64,000 nucleotides of DNA from Musa acuminata AAA Group (lineage: Eukaryota > Streptophyta > Magnoliopsida > Zingiberales > Musaceae), in the NCBI RefSeq assembly GCF_036884655.1, contig NC_088359.1, forward strand, positions 13,931,501 to 13,995,500. Direction: 5' to 3'. The notes below the pieces were generated by a model. The model saw only the letters and a list, made by a program, of their open reading frames with translations, ran no database searches and had not been told where the DNA came from. Both the position numbers and the translations under genes were made by a program. Below, in pieces: positions 33,049 through 44,365 of this stretch; within the stretch, counting starts at the first letter, position 1; the number at the start of each line of letters is the position of its first letter.

Positions 33049-33948
33049 ATGTCACTTTCAAATCTCTTACGTGACATACTTGATGTCCACCGCCTCACTG
33101 GTCCAAATTATACAGATTGGCTCCGTAACTTGAGAATTGTTCTCACAGCGGAGAAAATCATGTACGTCCTTGATATAGTGATGCCTACGCCCGAATAAGG
33201 GGCAAGCGAGGATGAGATCGCTCGCTACATGAAGTACATTGATGACTCCACTCTTGCTCAGTGCTATATGTTGGGCTCTATGACTTCTGAGTTACAGAGA
33301 CAACATGAAAAGATGGATGCCAGATCCATTCTTATACATCTCAGTAAATTGTTTGAGGAACAGGGAAGGACTCAGCAATATGAGATATCTAAGAGCCTCT
33401 TCCGCGCTAGGATGACTGAGGGGACACCAGTTCAGAACCAGGTCCTAAAGATGATTGAGTGGATAGAGAAACTCACAGGTCTATGAATGGTCCTAGAGGA
33501 TAACTTGTGTGTGGACATTGTGCTTCAGTCCCTACCAGATTCCTTTTCATAGTTCATAATGAATTTTAATATGAACAAGCTTGAGGTGACTCTCCCAGAG
33601 CTCCTCAATATGTTGAGGGAGGCAGAGAGTACTATTAAGAATGAGAAGCCAGTTCTCTACACTGGTGAGACCAAAAAGAAAAGGAAAGCAGAAAGGTCCC
33701 TTAAGAAGGGAAAGGGCAAGTGCAAACCAGGTAAAGCAAATGTTGCTAAGAAAGACCCAGCAAAGGACAAAGGCCAGTGCTTCCACTATGGTAAAGATGA
33801 GCATTGGAAGAGGAACTGCAAAGAGTACCTTGCAGAAAGGGCGAAACAAGAAGCTTCAGGTACATTCATGATCAATCTCCAATTGGCAAATTTTTGTGAT
33901 AGTGCATTGGTATTGGATACCAGTATTGCTTATTACATCTACAATTAA
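33049..33948 (+). pseudogene. gag: Element I gag and protease start, with stops
   Basis: The ATG at 33049 opens M-S-L-S-N-L-L, and the frame then carries the copia Gag pattern (N-Y-T-D-W-L-R-N-L-R). In-frame stops lie at 33196, 33484 and 33547. The last part has a lysine-rich stretch and one knuckle, [14 protein letters not shown], with the second cysteine replaced by tyrosine. The protease block reads [10 protein letters not shown], so the D-T-G glycine is lost, and a stop follows at 33946. Most of the protease is then missing before the integrase zinc region. Confidence 0.85.
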
Positions 33949-34043
33949 TTGTAAATTCTAGCAAAGCCGAGTGAGATTGATGAGAGGGATATTGCATAAA
34001 GGTTTGTTTATGCAAGACACTTCTCCACATATCATGAATGTAA

Positions 34044-35004
34044 GTGTCTAAGAGGAAACGAGAGGAGACGAACATTGTATACCTATGGCATTGTAGGCTA
34101 GGTCATATCTATGAGGGAATGATTCAAAAGTTGCTAAATGATGGATATCTAGATCCATTTGACTATGTGTCATATGCAACTTGCGAGCCTTGCCTTCATG
34201 GAAAACGGTCCAACTCTCCATTTAGTGGAACTGGAGAGAGAGCCACTGAGTTGTTGGAACTCATATATAGTGATGTATGTGGACCCATGTCAACTCATGC
34301 CATTGGAGGTTACTCCTACTTCATTACATTTACTGAAGATTTCTCCAGGTATGGATATGTGTACTTAATGAAGTACAAGTTCGAGGCTTTTGAGAAATTC
34401 AGAGAGTATAAGAATGAGGTGGAGAACCAGACTGGAAAGAGTATCAAAACTCTTCAATCAGATCGAGGAGGTGAGTACCTAAGTACAGAGTTTACTCAGT
34501 TCCTCAAGGACCATGGGATATTATCCCAATGGAGACCTCCTTACACACCTCAGCTCAATGGTGTCTCTGAAAGGAGAAATCGTATGCCATTAGATATGGT
34601 ACGGTCCATGATGAGTGTCGCTGACCTACCCATCTTATTCTAGGGATATGCCCTATAGACCACAGCTTACCTTCTGAACAGAGTTCCAACTAAGTCAGTA
34701 GTGTCTACACCATATGAGATATGGAAAGGGAAGAAGCATGATCTTAAGGTTGTTAAGATTTGGGGCTGCCCTGCCCACGTTAAAAGACACAACCCCGATA
34801 AGTTAGAATCAAGGATAGAGCGATGCAAATTTGTGGGATACCCTAAGGAAACTTGTGGGTATTATTTCTATCATCTCGAGGACCAAAAGATCTTTGTAGA
34901 TAAGAGAGCAGTGTTCCTTGAGAAAGAACACATTCTTGGCAGAGACAGTGGGAGCATGATAGAGTTGAGCGAGGTTGGAGAACCAAGCTCAAGCACCACT
35001 CTAT
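34044..35004 (+). pseudogene. pol: Element I integrase
   Basis: The zinc region H-C-R-L-G-H ... C-E-P-C is followed by the integrase core with all three acidic residues visible (Y-S-D-V-C-G-P, Q-S-D-R-G-G-E-Y, G-V-S-E-R-R-N). Two stops interrupt near 34641 and 34660, where TGG and GAG codons would be expected. The frame then continues through L-L-N-R-V-P, P-Y-E-I-W-K-G and C-P-A-H-V-K to a stop at about 35004. The protein would insert cDNA into the chromosome; this copy is dead. Confidence 0.85.
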
Positions 35005-36729
35005 AGCCCGAGTCTGTTCAGGTACCTAATACACAAGTTTCAACTTTACGCAGGTCTAATATCGCATCCTCCTGAGAGATATGTGGGACATATTAGAGGA
35101 GAGGATGTTGAGGATATTGATCCTCAGACCTACGAGGAGGCTATTATGAGTATAGACTCCGGGAAGTGGCAAGAAGCCATTAATTCTGAGATGGATTCTA
35201 TGTACTCTAATAAGGTTTGGAACCTAGTTGATGCGCCCGAAGGTATTGTACCCATCGGTTGCAAGTGGATCTTTAAGAAAAAGATCGGAGTAAATGGAAA
35301 GGTAGAGACCTATAAAGCAAGGCTAGTGGCTAAGGGGTATCATCAAAGGCAAGGTGTTGACTACGACGAAACCTTCTCACCCGTAGCAATACTAAAATCC
35401 ATCAGAATTCTATTGGCTATTGCAGCACACTATGATTATGAGATCTGGCAAATGGATGTGAAAACCGCATTCCTCAATGGGAACCTCAAGGAGGAAGTGT
35501 ATATGATGCAACCTGAGGGATTCGTGTCTAAGAACTGCCTAGATAAGGTGTGTAGGTTACTTAGATCCATTTATGGACTAAAGCAAGCTTCCCGAAGTTG
35601 GAACATAAGATTTGATGAGGTAATAAGATCTTATGACTAAGATTTGATGAGGCAATAAGATCTCATGACTTTGTTAAGAACGAAGATGAGCCTTGTGTGT
35701 ATAAGAAGGTAAGTGGGAGCGTTATTACCTTTTTTGGTGTTATATATGGATGACATCCTCATCATTGGGAACGACGTAGGAATGCTATCCACAGTAAAGG
35801 ATTGGTTATCTAGACACTTCTCCATGAAGGACTTAGGGGAAGCATCCTATATCTTGGGGATTAGAATCTATAGAGATAGATCCAAGTGGATGCTTGTCTT
35901 GTCCCAGTCCAGGTACATAGAAACCATTGTCAAAAGGTTTGGCATAGAAAATTCCAAGAGAGGTCTCATACTGATGAGACATGGGATATCGCTTTCTACG
36001 AGTATGTCCCTAAAGACTCCAGAAGAAAGGGCAAACATGAATATGATACCTTATGCCTCAGCAATAGGGTCTATCATGTATGCCATGCTATGTACTAGGC
36101 CTGATATAGCGCATGCTCTGAGTGTCACGAGCAGGTATGAGGCGGATCCAGGCTTGGAGCACTGGAAAGCAGTAAAGTGTATCCTTAAGTACTTGAGAAG
36201 GACTAAGGATCTTTTACTAGTATATGGAGATAATAGCCTTAAGATTGAAGGCTACACAGACTCAAGTTTTCAGTCTGATATCGATGATAGAAAGTCGAAT
36301 TCAAGGTATGTGTATACCTTGAATGGAGGAGCAGTATGTTGGAAGAGTTCCAAGTAAGATACTACTGCTGACTCGACCACAGAGGCGGAGTATATTGCTG
36401 CATCAGATGCAGCAAAGGAGGGAGTCTGGTTGAAGAAGTTCATTACAGAATTGGGAGTCGTGCCGGGTAGCGAGGAGCCGATCTCCCTATATTGCGACAA
36501 CAACGGGGCGATTTCTCAAGCAAAGGAACCTAGGTCTCATCAGAAATCTAAGCATGTTCTGAGGAGGTTCCACCTTATCAGAGAGATCGTAGCCCGAGGA
36601 GATGTAGCAGTGGAAATAGTTTCATCTGAAGATAACATTGCAGATCCACTGACAAAGCCATTGTCTAAGATTGTCTTTGAGCGTCACAGGGGTTTGATGG
36701 GGATCATACACATAGGTGATTGGCTTTAG
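35005..36729 (+). pseudogene. pol: Element I reverse transcriptase and RNase H
   Basis: RT_2 starts with W-Q-E-A-I-N-S-E-M and continues G-C-K-W-I-F-K-K-K, W-Q-M-D-V-K-T-A-F-L-N-G and Y-G-L-K-Q-A-S. A 32-bp tandem duplication (35608-35639 and 35640-35671) adds a stop and shifts the frame. It continues with the active site L-Y-M-D-D-I-L-I (about 35745). RNase H keeps its acidic residues (T-D-S-S-F, E-A-E-Y-I-A-A-S-D, Y-C-D-N-N-G-A) but has a stop at 36355. It ends D-N-I-A-D-P-L-T-K-P-L ... at the TAG 36727-36729, directly before the polypurine tract. Confidence 0.88.
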
Positions 36730-36743
36730 GTCAAGTGGGAGAT
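36730..36743 (+). other. Polypurine tract of element I
   Basis: GTCAAGTGGGAGAT between the pol stop and the 3' LTR, a usual form for plant copia elements. Confidence 0.85.
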
Positions 36744-38245
36744 TGCTAGTCATAGGTGCCTAACAAACCAATCACGTGAGTGATGGCACGTGTGACTTGA
36801 TACAGAATCTTTTTGCTTATTATATTTTGGCGTATATCACTTTATAACTATTACATAAATGCATACATATATTGTGATGTCCTTGGATTTGTGCAATGAG
36901 AATTGGATCGTGAAGAGATCACGATAATGTGATCGATTCACCTTTAAACACATATCCTAAATAATCCCGGTCATAGGTTACTCGAGAGGGACATCATGAT
37001 AACCGGATAGACTGGTGTGCTGTATACCCATCCATATGATGGATGCAGCTGGTCTCATAGCTGCTCGTGTAGGGACACTAGGGATACAGTACAGGTGCTC
37101 ATTGGAGAATGAGTTCACTGATTGATCCGCTTATCGAATGTTGGATGGTTGATGATGCCTTATTATCAAACAACGATTCCGTGGTCCTAGTGGTGTATCT
37201 GGTCCTTAGACTTGAGACACCAAGGATGTCCTGTATGAGTGCTCCACTCTTTGATACCAGACCTATAGGTTTGGCTGTCCCAGATCTAGTACAGCTGGTC
37301 ATTGGGAGTGGTAGTCGACCTTACGAGGGCTATTGAGTGTCGATAGAGGATCATCCACTCTCGGCATCATGAGAGGAATATCTCATGTGTTCTTGTTCAG
37401 ACAAATCCCTGGCCAGGGTCATTCGGGTTGAGAGAGAAAGAGTTCTCCGGGAGAATCCGATTAGAGCCAGACTCGAGTAGAAACCGTATGGGTCTGACAA
37501 CACCATGCTCGATATACGGTCTCTGGGATATTAGATGGATGAGGGACTATAGGTACACGGTAACTGAGGACAGATAGGTCCAATGGATTGGATTCCCCTG
37601 TATCGTCTGGGGACTACGGCGTAGTGGCCTAATACTTCCGTAGTCGATGAGTCAAGTGAATTATTACAAAGATAATAATTCACTGAGTTAGAAGGATTTC
37701 TGACAGATATGACTCACGGCCAGCTCGATATTGGGCCTAGAGTGTCACACACATATGGTAGGCATTGCGATGAGTAGAGGTTCAGATATGAGATATCCGA
37801 CGGAGTCCTTGTCTTATTGGATACAGATCCAATACCCACTAGGGGAGGACCCATTAGGGTTTGACAGGGGACCTCTATAAATAGGAGGGATTCAGAGCCT
37901 CATAGGCTAGAGCCTTTGCTTGCCTAAGGATCTGTGTGTGGATCTCCTCTTCCTCTCCACCTCAGAGCAGGTCTGGAGTCTTGAGGAGCATCGTCGCAAC
38001 CCTGCTGTGTGGATCACCGCTAGAGAGGAGGACGCTTGACCTCCTTCACCCTCTTCTAAGGATCTGCAAGGAAACAGGGATATACGATCTCCCTAGGTAA
38101 CACAACCTACTTTATACGTAGTTTTGAGTTTCGCGGATTTTGCGCACCAACCTTCGCACGACGACGAACATCTCTTTGGGAATCGGGGATTCTGTTTTCT
38201 TGTTCTTCCGCTGCGCATGTGATGTCGCCCCATGATTTCCCAACA
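36744..38245 (+). repeat. 3' LTR of element I
   Basis: 1502 bp, with the same ends as the 5' LTR. It differs by scattered substitutions and by a short local rearrangement at about 37920-37950, where CTAAGGATCTGTGTG replaces the 5' copy's pyrimidine-rich sequence. Confidence 0.9.
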
Positions 38246-38250
38246 TTAAT

Positions 38251-38839
38251 GACCCGATTAATTCTTCAAGAGGGAAGTTGCTTAGATCTTTCGCCTCTTG
38301 AATAGCAGTGACTTTAGGTTCCAATCTCTTAGGAAGGGATCTTAGAATCTTATTTACGAGCTCAAAATCCGAAAAACTTTTTCCGAGTCCTTTTAGACCG
38401 TTGACGACATCCGTGAAACGGGTAAACATGTCGCCAATGGTTTCACTCGGTTTCATCCAGAAAAGTTCAAAAGAATGTAACAGAAGATTGATTTTTGACT
38501 CTTTCACTCTACTTGTGCCTTCATGAGTCACTTCGAGTGTGTGCCAAATATCAAATGCAGTTTCACAAGTCGAAACACGGTTAAACTCGTTTTTATCAAG
38601 TGCACAGAATAAGGCATTCATAGCCTTTACATTAAGAGCGAAAGCCTTCTCTCCAATTCATTCCAATCGATCATTGGAAGAGAAGACTTCAAAAATCCGT
38701 TTTAGACAAGATTCCAAAGTTCAAAATCCATAGAAATAAGAAAGATCCTCATTCGGGTCTTCCAATAGGTGTAGTCCGTCCCATTGAACATGGGTGGACG
38801 TGTAATAGAATGGCCCTCTTGGTTTCCGGTGTATGTCAT
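38251..38839 (-). pseudogene. gag: Element H gag, N-terminal half
   Basis: ATG at 38839. The signature F-N-G-T-D-Y-T-Y-W-K-T-R-M-R-I-F is intact. A stop (TAA) follows W-N-L-V, and a one-base deletion shifts the frame near 38655. The next frame (38621 on) gives A-L-F-C-A-L-D, F-D-I-W-H-T-L-E and E-E-L-I-G-S-L up to the insertion of I at 38250. The rest is at 28791-29787. Confidence 0.85.
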
Positions 38840-38875
38840 CTCTCTTGGGTTTTAATCCGTTAGAGAGTTAACCCC

Positions 38876-38889
38876 GCTCTGATACCAAT
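38876..38889 (-). other. Primer binding site of element H
   Basis: Minus-strand ATTGGTATCAGAGC, abutting the 5' LTR. Confidence 0.85.
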
Positions 38890-40660
38890 TGTTAGGATCA
38901 AGAGCACTAAGAGGGGGGGGGGGGGGGGGGTGAATTAGTGCAGTGAAAAACCTTCTGCGATTAAATTCAAAAACTGCTTTCGTTCGATAGAAGTGATTTT
39001 GGTAAGAAAGCCGATTCGTAAATCACTTCAACTTTTGACTAGGAGAGATGCAGCAAAGATATGAACGCAGTTTGCAGTTATGATGGAAATCAGAATATAA
39101 GCGTAAACTGAAATACGACGTTCGTACGATAAAAACGATTTCGGTATAAAAACTGATTCGTAAACCACTTTAACTTGGATAAGGCAAGATGCAGTTAAAG
39201 CAAAGATATAAAGGCAGTTTGCAGTTATAATGGAAATCAGAATGTAAGCGCAAATTGAAATACGACGTTCGTACGATAAAACTGATTTGCGTCTTAAACC
39301 CCGATTCGGAAAGCACTGAACTTTGAAACACGTTCACAAAAACACAAAAGGCAGTAAGCTATTGAGGATGTTTGCAATAAAGATAAGATGCTCAAAGTAA
39401 ATGCAAACCGAGATTTAGAGTGGTTCGGTCAATCTTGACCTACTCCACTTTTGGCTTCCTCCACCGACGAGGTCACCGACGTCAACTAGAGGCCTTCAAT
39501 AGGCGAAGGCCAACCACCCTTTTACAGTTTCACTCCTTTTGACGGGCTTAGGAGACAACCCTTACAGAATTTTCTCTCCTCTCTTTACAACTCAGAACTT
39601 GGAAGAAAAGAGGGAGAAGAACTTTTGGCCTTTACAACAACTTTGAGCTCTAAGAATCACAGAAAAAGATCAAGATTTCGGTGTAAGTTCATACCCTTTC
39701 AGTGCTGAATGGGTGGGGTATTTATAGGCCCAAACCCAGTTCAAATTTGGAGCTCAAAACTGTCAATTCCCGGAATTCCGGGATCAGGCGGTTGCACCTC
39801 CTGACTAGAGCGGTTGCACCGCTTGGCAGAGCTCGAAGACTGAGCCTCTGGGCGATGCTACCTCCTGTCAAGGGTGGTTGCACCTCCTGCCAGAGCTTGA
39901 AGATCGAGCTCAGGCGGTTGCACCTCCTGACTGAGGCGGTTGCACTGCCTGGCAGAGCTCGAAGACCGAGCTCAGGCGGTCCCACCTCCTGTCAGGGGAG
40001 GTTGCACCGCCCAGTCTCGCTCGGAGACTGAGCCTAGGCGGTGCCACCGCCTGGCTGGAGCAGTTGCACCTCCCAGTCTCGCTCGGAGACTGAGCCCAGG
40101 CGGTGCAACCTCCTGCCTTGGGCGGTTCAACCGCTTGGCAGAAATCAAGGTCCGAATGAGGTTGATCCATTCGGCCCAATTTGTGTTTTTCAGGGGCCCA
40201 ATTGCCCCAAGATTAAGTTAATGGGATCACCTCCCATTTCCAACTTAATCATTGTGTTAACTACGATATTCCTAAGACATTTACTGCAACTTGCTCCGAT
40301 GTGTCAATCGCTTCTTCCAACGAGCTTCCGGCGAACTTCCGTCGATTATCCGATGAACCCTCGGTGATGCTCCTACGGACTTCCGGCAAACTCCTGGACT
40401 TGCGACAATTCACTTGGCGAGTTCCGACGAGCTTCTTTGGCAAGCTTATGGACTTCTCGGATTTGTTTCTGCAGAACCTCTGACGACTGTCCGAACTTCC
40501 GTCGAACTCTCGAACTCCCAACGTGATCATTGTCTTGACTCCGGCGTAACTCCTGCTGCATGTCTTACTTTCATCGTAGTTAATCCTGCACACTTATCTC
40601 AGCATATAGATTAGATAACAAATGACAATTGACTTCATCATCAAAATCTGAGATTCAACA
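38890..40660 (-). repeat. 5' LTR of element H
   Basis: 1771 bp, closely matching the 3' LTR. It has an 18-G run (38913-38930, against 12 in the 3' LTR), three R-U5 repeat copies, a TATA box at 39719-39727, a palindrome array (about 39786-40135) and a CG-rich block (about 40310-40520). Confidence 0.85.
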
Positions 40661-40665
40661 CTTAT

Positions 40666-40831
40666 GTGCTTTATTTCCTCATTACCTTTACTACACACCT
40701 TTACGAACACACGTTCAAGTTAAGCTTTTCAAGTTCGATTTTTATCGTATGAAAGATTTATCGAAACCAACATTTTAATCCGCTGCACTAATTCACCCCC
40801 CCCCCCTCTTAGTACTGCTCCGATCCTAACA
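40666..40831 (+). repeat. 5' LTR of element J, third part (U5 end)
   Basis: Completes J's 5' LTR after H and ends CGATCCTAACA, with an 11-C run at 40796-40806. Confidence 0.85.
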
Positions 40832-40845
40832 ATTGGTATCAGAGC
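40832..40845 (+). other. Primer binding site of element J
   Basis: ATTGGTATCAGAGC followed by CCGG, directly after the 5' LTR. Confidence 0.9.
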
Positions 40846-40881
40846 CCGGTATTTCTCATTTCGGATTTACACCCGAGAGAA

Positions 40882-41810
40882 ATGGCTCTTCATGGCTTTC
40901 AAGAGGGCTTAACGGTTTTTCGTCCACCGTTATTTAACGGATTGGACTACTCTTATTGGAAAACTCGAATGAGAGTTTTCTTGATTTCTATGAATTTGGA
41001 TTTATGGAATATCATTGAAAACGGTTTTTAACTTCCCTCTAAACCGATGAACGAATGGTCGGATTTGAAGAAGAAGTATTTTTCTTTAAACGCAAAAGCT
41101 ATGAATGCCTTATTTTGCGCTTTGGACAAAAATGAGTTCAATCGGATTTCTACGTGCGAAACGACTTTTGATATTTGGGGAACACTTGAAATCGCGCACG
41201 AGGGAACTAGTAGAGTTAAAGACTCAAAATTAACATTTTATTGAATGATTTTGAGCTTTTCCGAATGCAACCTAGCGAGACTATTGGCGACATGTACACC
41301 CGTTTCACGGATGTCATCAATAATCTAAGAGTACTTGGTAAATCTTTTTCGAATTTTGATCTCGTAAGCAAGATCTTAAGATCCCTTCCAAAAAGGTGGG
41401 ATCCTAAAATAACCGCAATACAAGAAATAAAATATTTAAATATTTTTCCACTTGAAGAACTAATTGGTTCGTTGATGACATATGAAATAGTGCACAATGC
41501 ACATAATGAACAAAATCACCTTCCAAAGAACAGGAAGAATTTGGAACTCCGGACAAATGAATACCACTTGAGCAATGACTCAAGTGACGAGGACAATGAT
41601 GAACTTGAACTTCGAACACTAAATCTTAATAAGTTTATTAAACAAAAATTTAAAATAAACAATGAACTTGAACAGAGGAAGAGGCCAAAGAAGAGAAAGG
41701 CAACCAAGGATGAATCAAAAATTTCCAAAGGTGAAACGGCGAATTGGGCTTTGATCCTCGACTACAAGGTAAGTAACTCAACTCTCTTGAATTATTTTGA
41801 AATTACATAA
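40882..41810 (+). pseudogene. gag: Element J gag, stop and frameshift
   Basis: ATG at 40882. The Gag signature (F-N-G-L-D-Y-S-Y-W-K-T-R-M) is followed by a stop at 41029-41031, where K has Gln (CAA). A one-base deletion near 41228 shifts the frame, and the second frame runs to 41810. The C-terminal part is acidic then Lys/Arg-rich (R-K-R-P-K-K-R-K) with no CCHC knuckle, and ends L-N-Y-F-E-I-T. The words AAG then GTAAGT at 41766-41774 lie 13 codons before the end. Confidence 0.85.
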
Positions 41811-44344
41811 TACTTTTCATGAGTTATTTTTAATTTAGTTTAGGATTAATTTTCTTAAAAATTACATGAAAATAAAAAATTAGAAATCATGCTTATCATT
41901 CTAGTAATTTTGAAAATAATCATGAAAATTGTATGTTTATGATAAACAAAATGATTTTGATTAAAAATGCCTTATGAAATATGATAGCATTCCTAATAAA
42001 TTTATTTTTTTTGAAGCTATGCATGATGATGATGAGTTTTGGGTAATTTATAGTTTATTGATTATTAATGATTTCCATAATGATCTTTTACGATTTATGG
42101 ATTATCGATTTATACCATGATGAAAGTTGCTTTCGAAAATGATGCATGGCTTTTGTATGCAAACTAAGCATGAAAAGATAGATTCAACTAAAAAGAAAAA
42201 TATACGACTACAACAAATAACAAATGATTTTGGTTGAAAATACTTTATACTCAATGAAACCATCATTGATGAATATGCTTTATGTTTAATAGTTTCTTTG
42301 GCTTATATGCTCTATCATGATAAATATTTTGAAAATAAATGAAATCATGTTTGATTTGAAGTAATGCATAATGATCATGCTTAATGATGCATTTTTTGAT
42401 TTGACATAAAAGTGACTTTAAAAAATGATGTTTGTTTTGATTTGACATAAATGAAATAGGCATGCTTATATGAAATAGTGAAGTGTCATGCTTGGCAATT
42501 GTATACTTAATGATGCATAAAGTTGTAATGAAAATATTAATATTTTAATACTATGATTTGATGATTTTATGCATGACATTGTAAAGTTATATATAATGAT
42601 GCATAATGATGAAATTATGTAATAAAAATATTAAACATTTTGAAACCATGTTTTAGTGTCATGCATATTGATCATGCTTAATAAATCTCGAAATTATGCA
42701 TGATGAATCTTACGATTTATGGATTATTGATTTTTACCATAATGAAAATACCTTATTGATCTTTGTTGTAATAAATCTTACTCTTTCGGTTTTAAACATG
42801 ATACATGTTTTTATTTGGCATAAATGAAACAAAATCATATGTTTTGAAATAATCGAAAAGAGGGAAACATTCTTGAAAATTATTTTGCTCGATCTTATTG
42901 ATTTTGATGAATCCATTCGTATCATCTTTGTGAATCTCTTGGATTTTGATAATGATTTTGATGATTTAAATTTGAATAAATTTTTATCGAAATCACGATC
43001 TTGATCTCTTGAAATTTATAACATGAAATCCTTTATGAATCAAGATTGTTTTCTATTTAAAAGGAGATTTGTCGAAATGTTTCATAGTCTTTTAGTATTC
43101 ATGATCTTGATAATTATGTTTTAAACCTTTATGTAAACCAAGAATGTTCATCATGATTCTCTCTTTGAATATTTAAATAGGAGAATTTTCTAGATGAATC
43201 ATGATTTTGATGATTGAATATTTGATGTGCATGAATTGAGATCTTGCTCTCCTACTATTCTTTTTTCTATTCACCAAAAGGAAGACTAATTCTAATAAAC
43301 CATGATATGCTATATGAATTTTATTGTATTCATGAAGTAATATCTCATCACTAATTTTTGTTTATATTCCTTCATGTGATGATATGAATGTATGAAACAC
43401 TTATGATATGATTTTTTATACAATTCCATGTATTCGTGAAATATTTATCTCATCACCCAATTAATTCCTCTTGATACTTGGAATATTTTAAAATGTGATC
43501 TTGATAAGAATGTTTCAGGTTGCTCTTTGTGCTATATCTTTTCAAATGAATCTTGATCGTGAACTTGTTAAGAAAAAATTTAATGAACCATGAATCATAT
43601 CTTTGGTATTCATGAATTGATCCTTATTGATATATTTCATAAATTCTTTGCATATTTAGCTTGTTGAATGGCTGAAATTTTTAGCCATTGAGTCCTCCCT
43701 TTCTTTTTGACAATTGATGTCTTTCATGACATGATTTCTTTATATTTTTATCTTGTATATATCATGTGATGATTGAAATATTGATTGATGCAAATTCATA
43801 ATTTATGTAAAAGTCTAAATCATTGGTTCCTCTCCTTCTTTTCGGCAATGACATAGGGGGAGAAAGATTGCTAGCTCAAGGCAAATGCTGGCTAGCTTGT
43901 ACTCTTCCCTTCTTTTCGACAAAAACAAAGGGGAGAAAGCTTTTGCTAGTTAGAACATGCAAAGAAAAGCAAAGTACAATCTTGCACAAGAAGCAAGTGT
44001 TGAATTGCCATGATTGAACTTAAGAATCTTACTATGCTTTTGTGCTTATATGTTGTGATGAAAATTTAGCTTCATGTTACAAAAACTTGAATATCTTTTA
44101 AAATAGCTAGAGCTACTTCTCGTTTTTGTTGATAAAATAGGGGGAGAAGTATATTGATGACTTCATGCTTTGAATTTAATATTTTATATATATTTGCATG
44201 ATGGTTTAAATGTTTTTCATAACATGTGATGAATGTTACTTGGATTTGGGATAATCCAAGTGTTCTATCAATGGCATATTGATAGGGGAGTTTGGTTAAA
44301 CTCTGGGTAGTTAAGGTTAACTCCGTTAGTCATCAATTAGTTGT
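41811..44344 (+). other. Non-coding internal region of gag-only element J
   Basis: About 2.5 kb of AT-rich sequence with dense ATGATG, CATGAT and TTGAAA words and no pol remnant. Extra polypurine tracts occur at about 43850-43864, 43928-43940 and 44138-44150. The last lies in an inverted repeat (44115-44150). Confidence 0.7.
44115..44150 (+). repeat. Inverted repeat around a secondary polypurine tract (J)
   Basis: ACTTCTCGTTTTTG ... ATAGGGGGAGAAGT: the outer arms ACTTCTC/GAGAAGT pair exactly, and the inner part is weaker. Same position relative to the 3' LTR as in C, D and K. Confidence 0.65.
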
Positions 44345-44365
44345 CATCATAAAAAAGGGGGAGAT
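44345..44365 (+). other. Polypurine tract of element J
   Basis: AAAAAAGGGGGAGAT directly before the TGTTGAATCTCG start of the 3' LTR. Confidence 0.85.

Larger units (their letters stand above)
29793..38245 (+). mobile_element. Element I: full-length second-group copia element (possibly Angela-like)
   Basis: 8453 bp with LTRs of 1492 and 1502 bp, flanked by TTAAT (29788-29792 and 38246-38250), inserted in the gag of H. Order: LTR, perfect primer site, 1.7-kb leader, gag, integrase, RT, RNase H, polypurine tract, LTR. The size, LTR length and single-knuckle Gag suggest the Angela lineage, but I could not test this. About 11 differences were counted between the first 330 bp of the two LTRs. At least eight stops and a lost protease core make it defective. 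Confidence 0.85.
22860..40660 (-). mobile_element. Element H: full-length Sirevirus-like copia element, interrupted by I
   Basis: Both LTRs (about 1.77 kb), primer site, gag, protease, integrase, RT, RNase H, a 1.15-kb 3' non-coding region and polypurine tract are all present in order. It is flanked by CTTAT (22855-22859 and 40661-40665). Without I it is about 9.3 kb. Two CCHC knuckles in Gag, extra polypurine tracts and palindromic LTR arrays fit the Sirevirus lineage. Stops and frameshifts make it inactive. Confidence 0.85.

Noticed and set aside
41811..44344. Possibility that the AT-rich filler hides a host gene or an envelope-like third ORF
   Set aside because: No frame longer than about 70 codons in the sense direction and no recognisable motif; C and D show the same emptiness.
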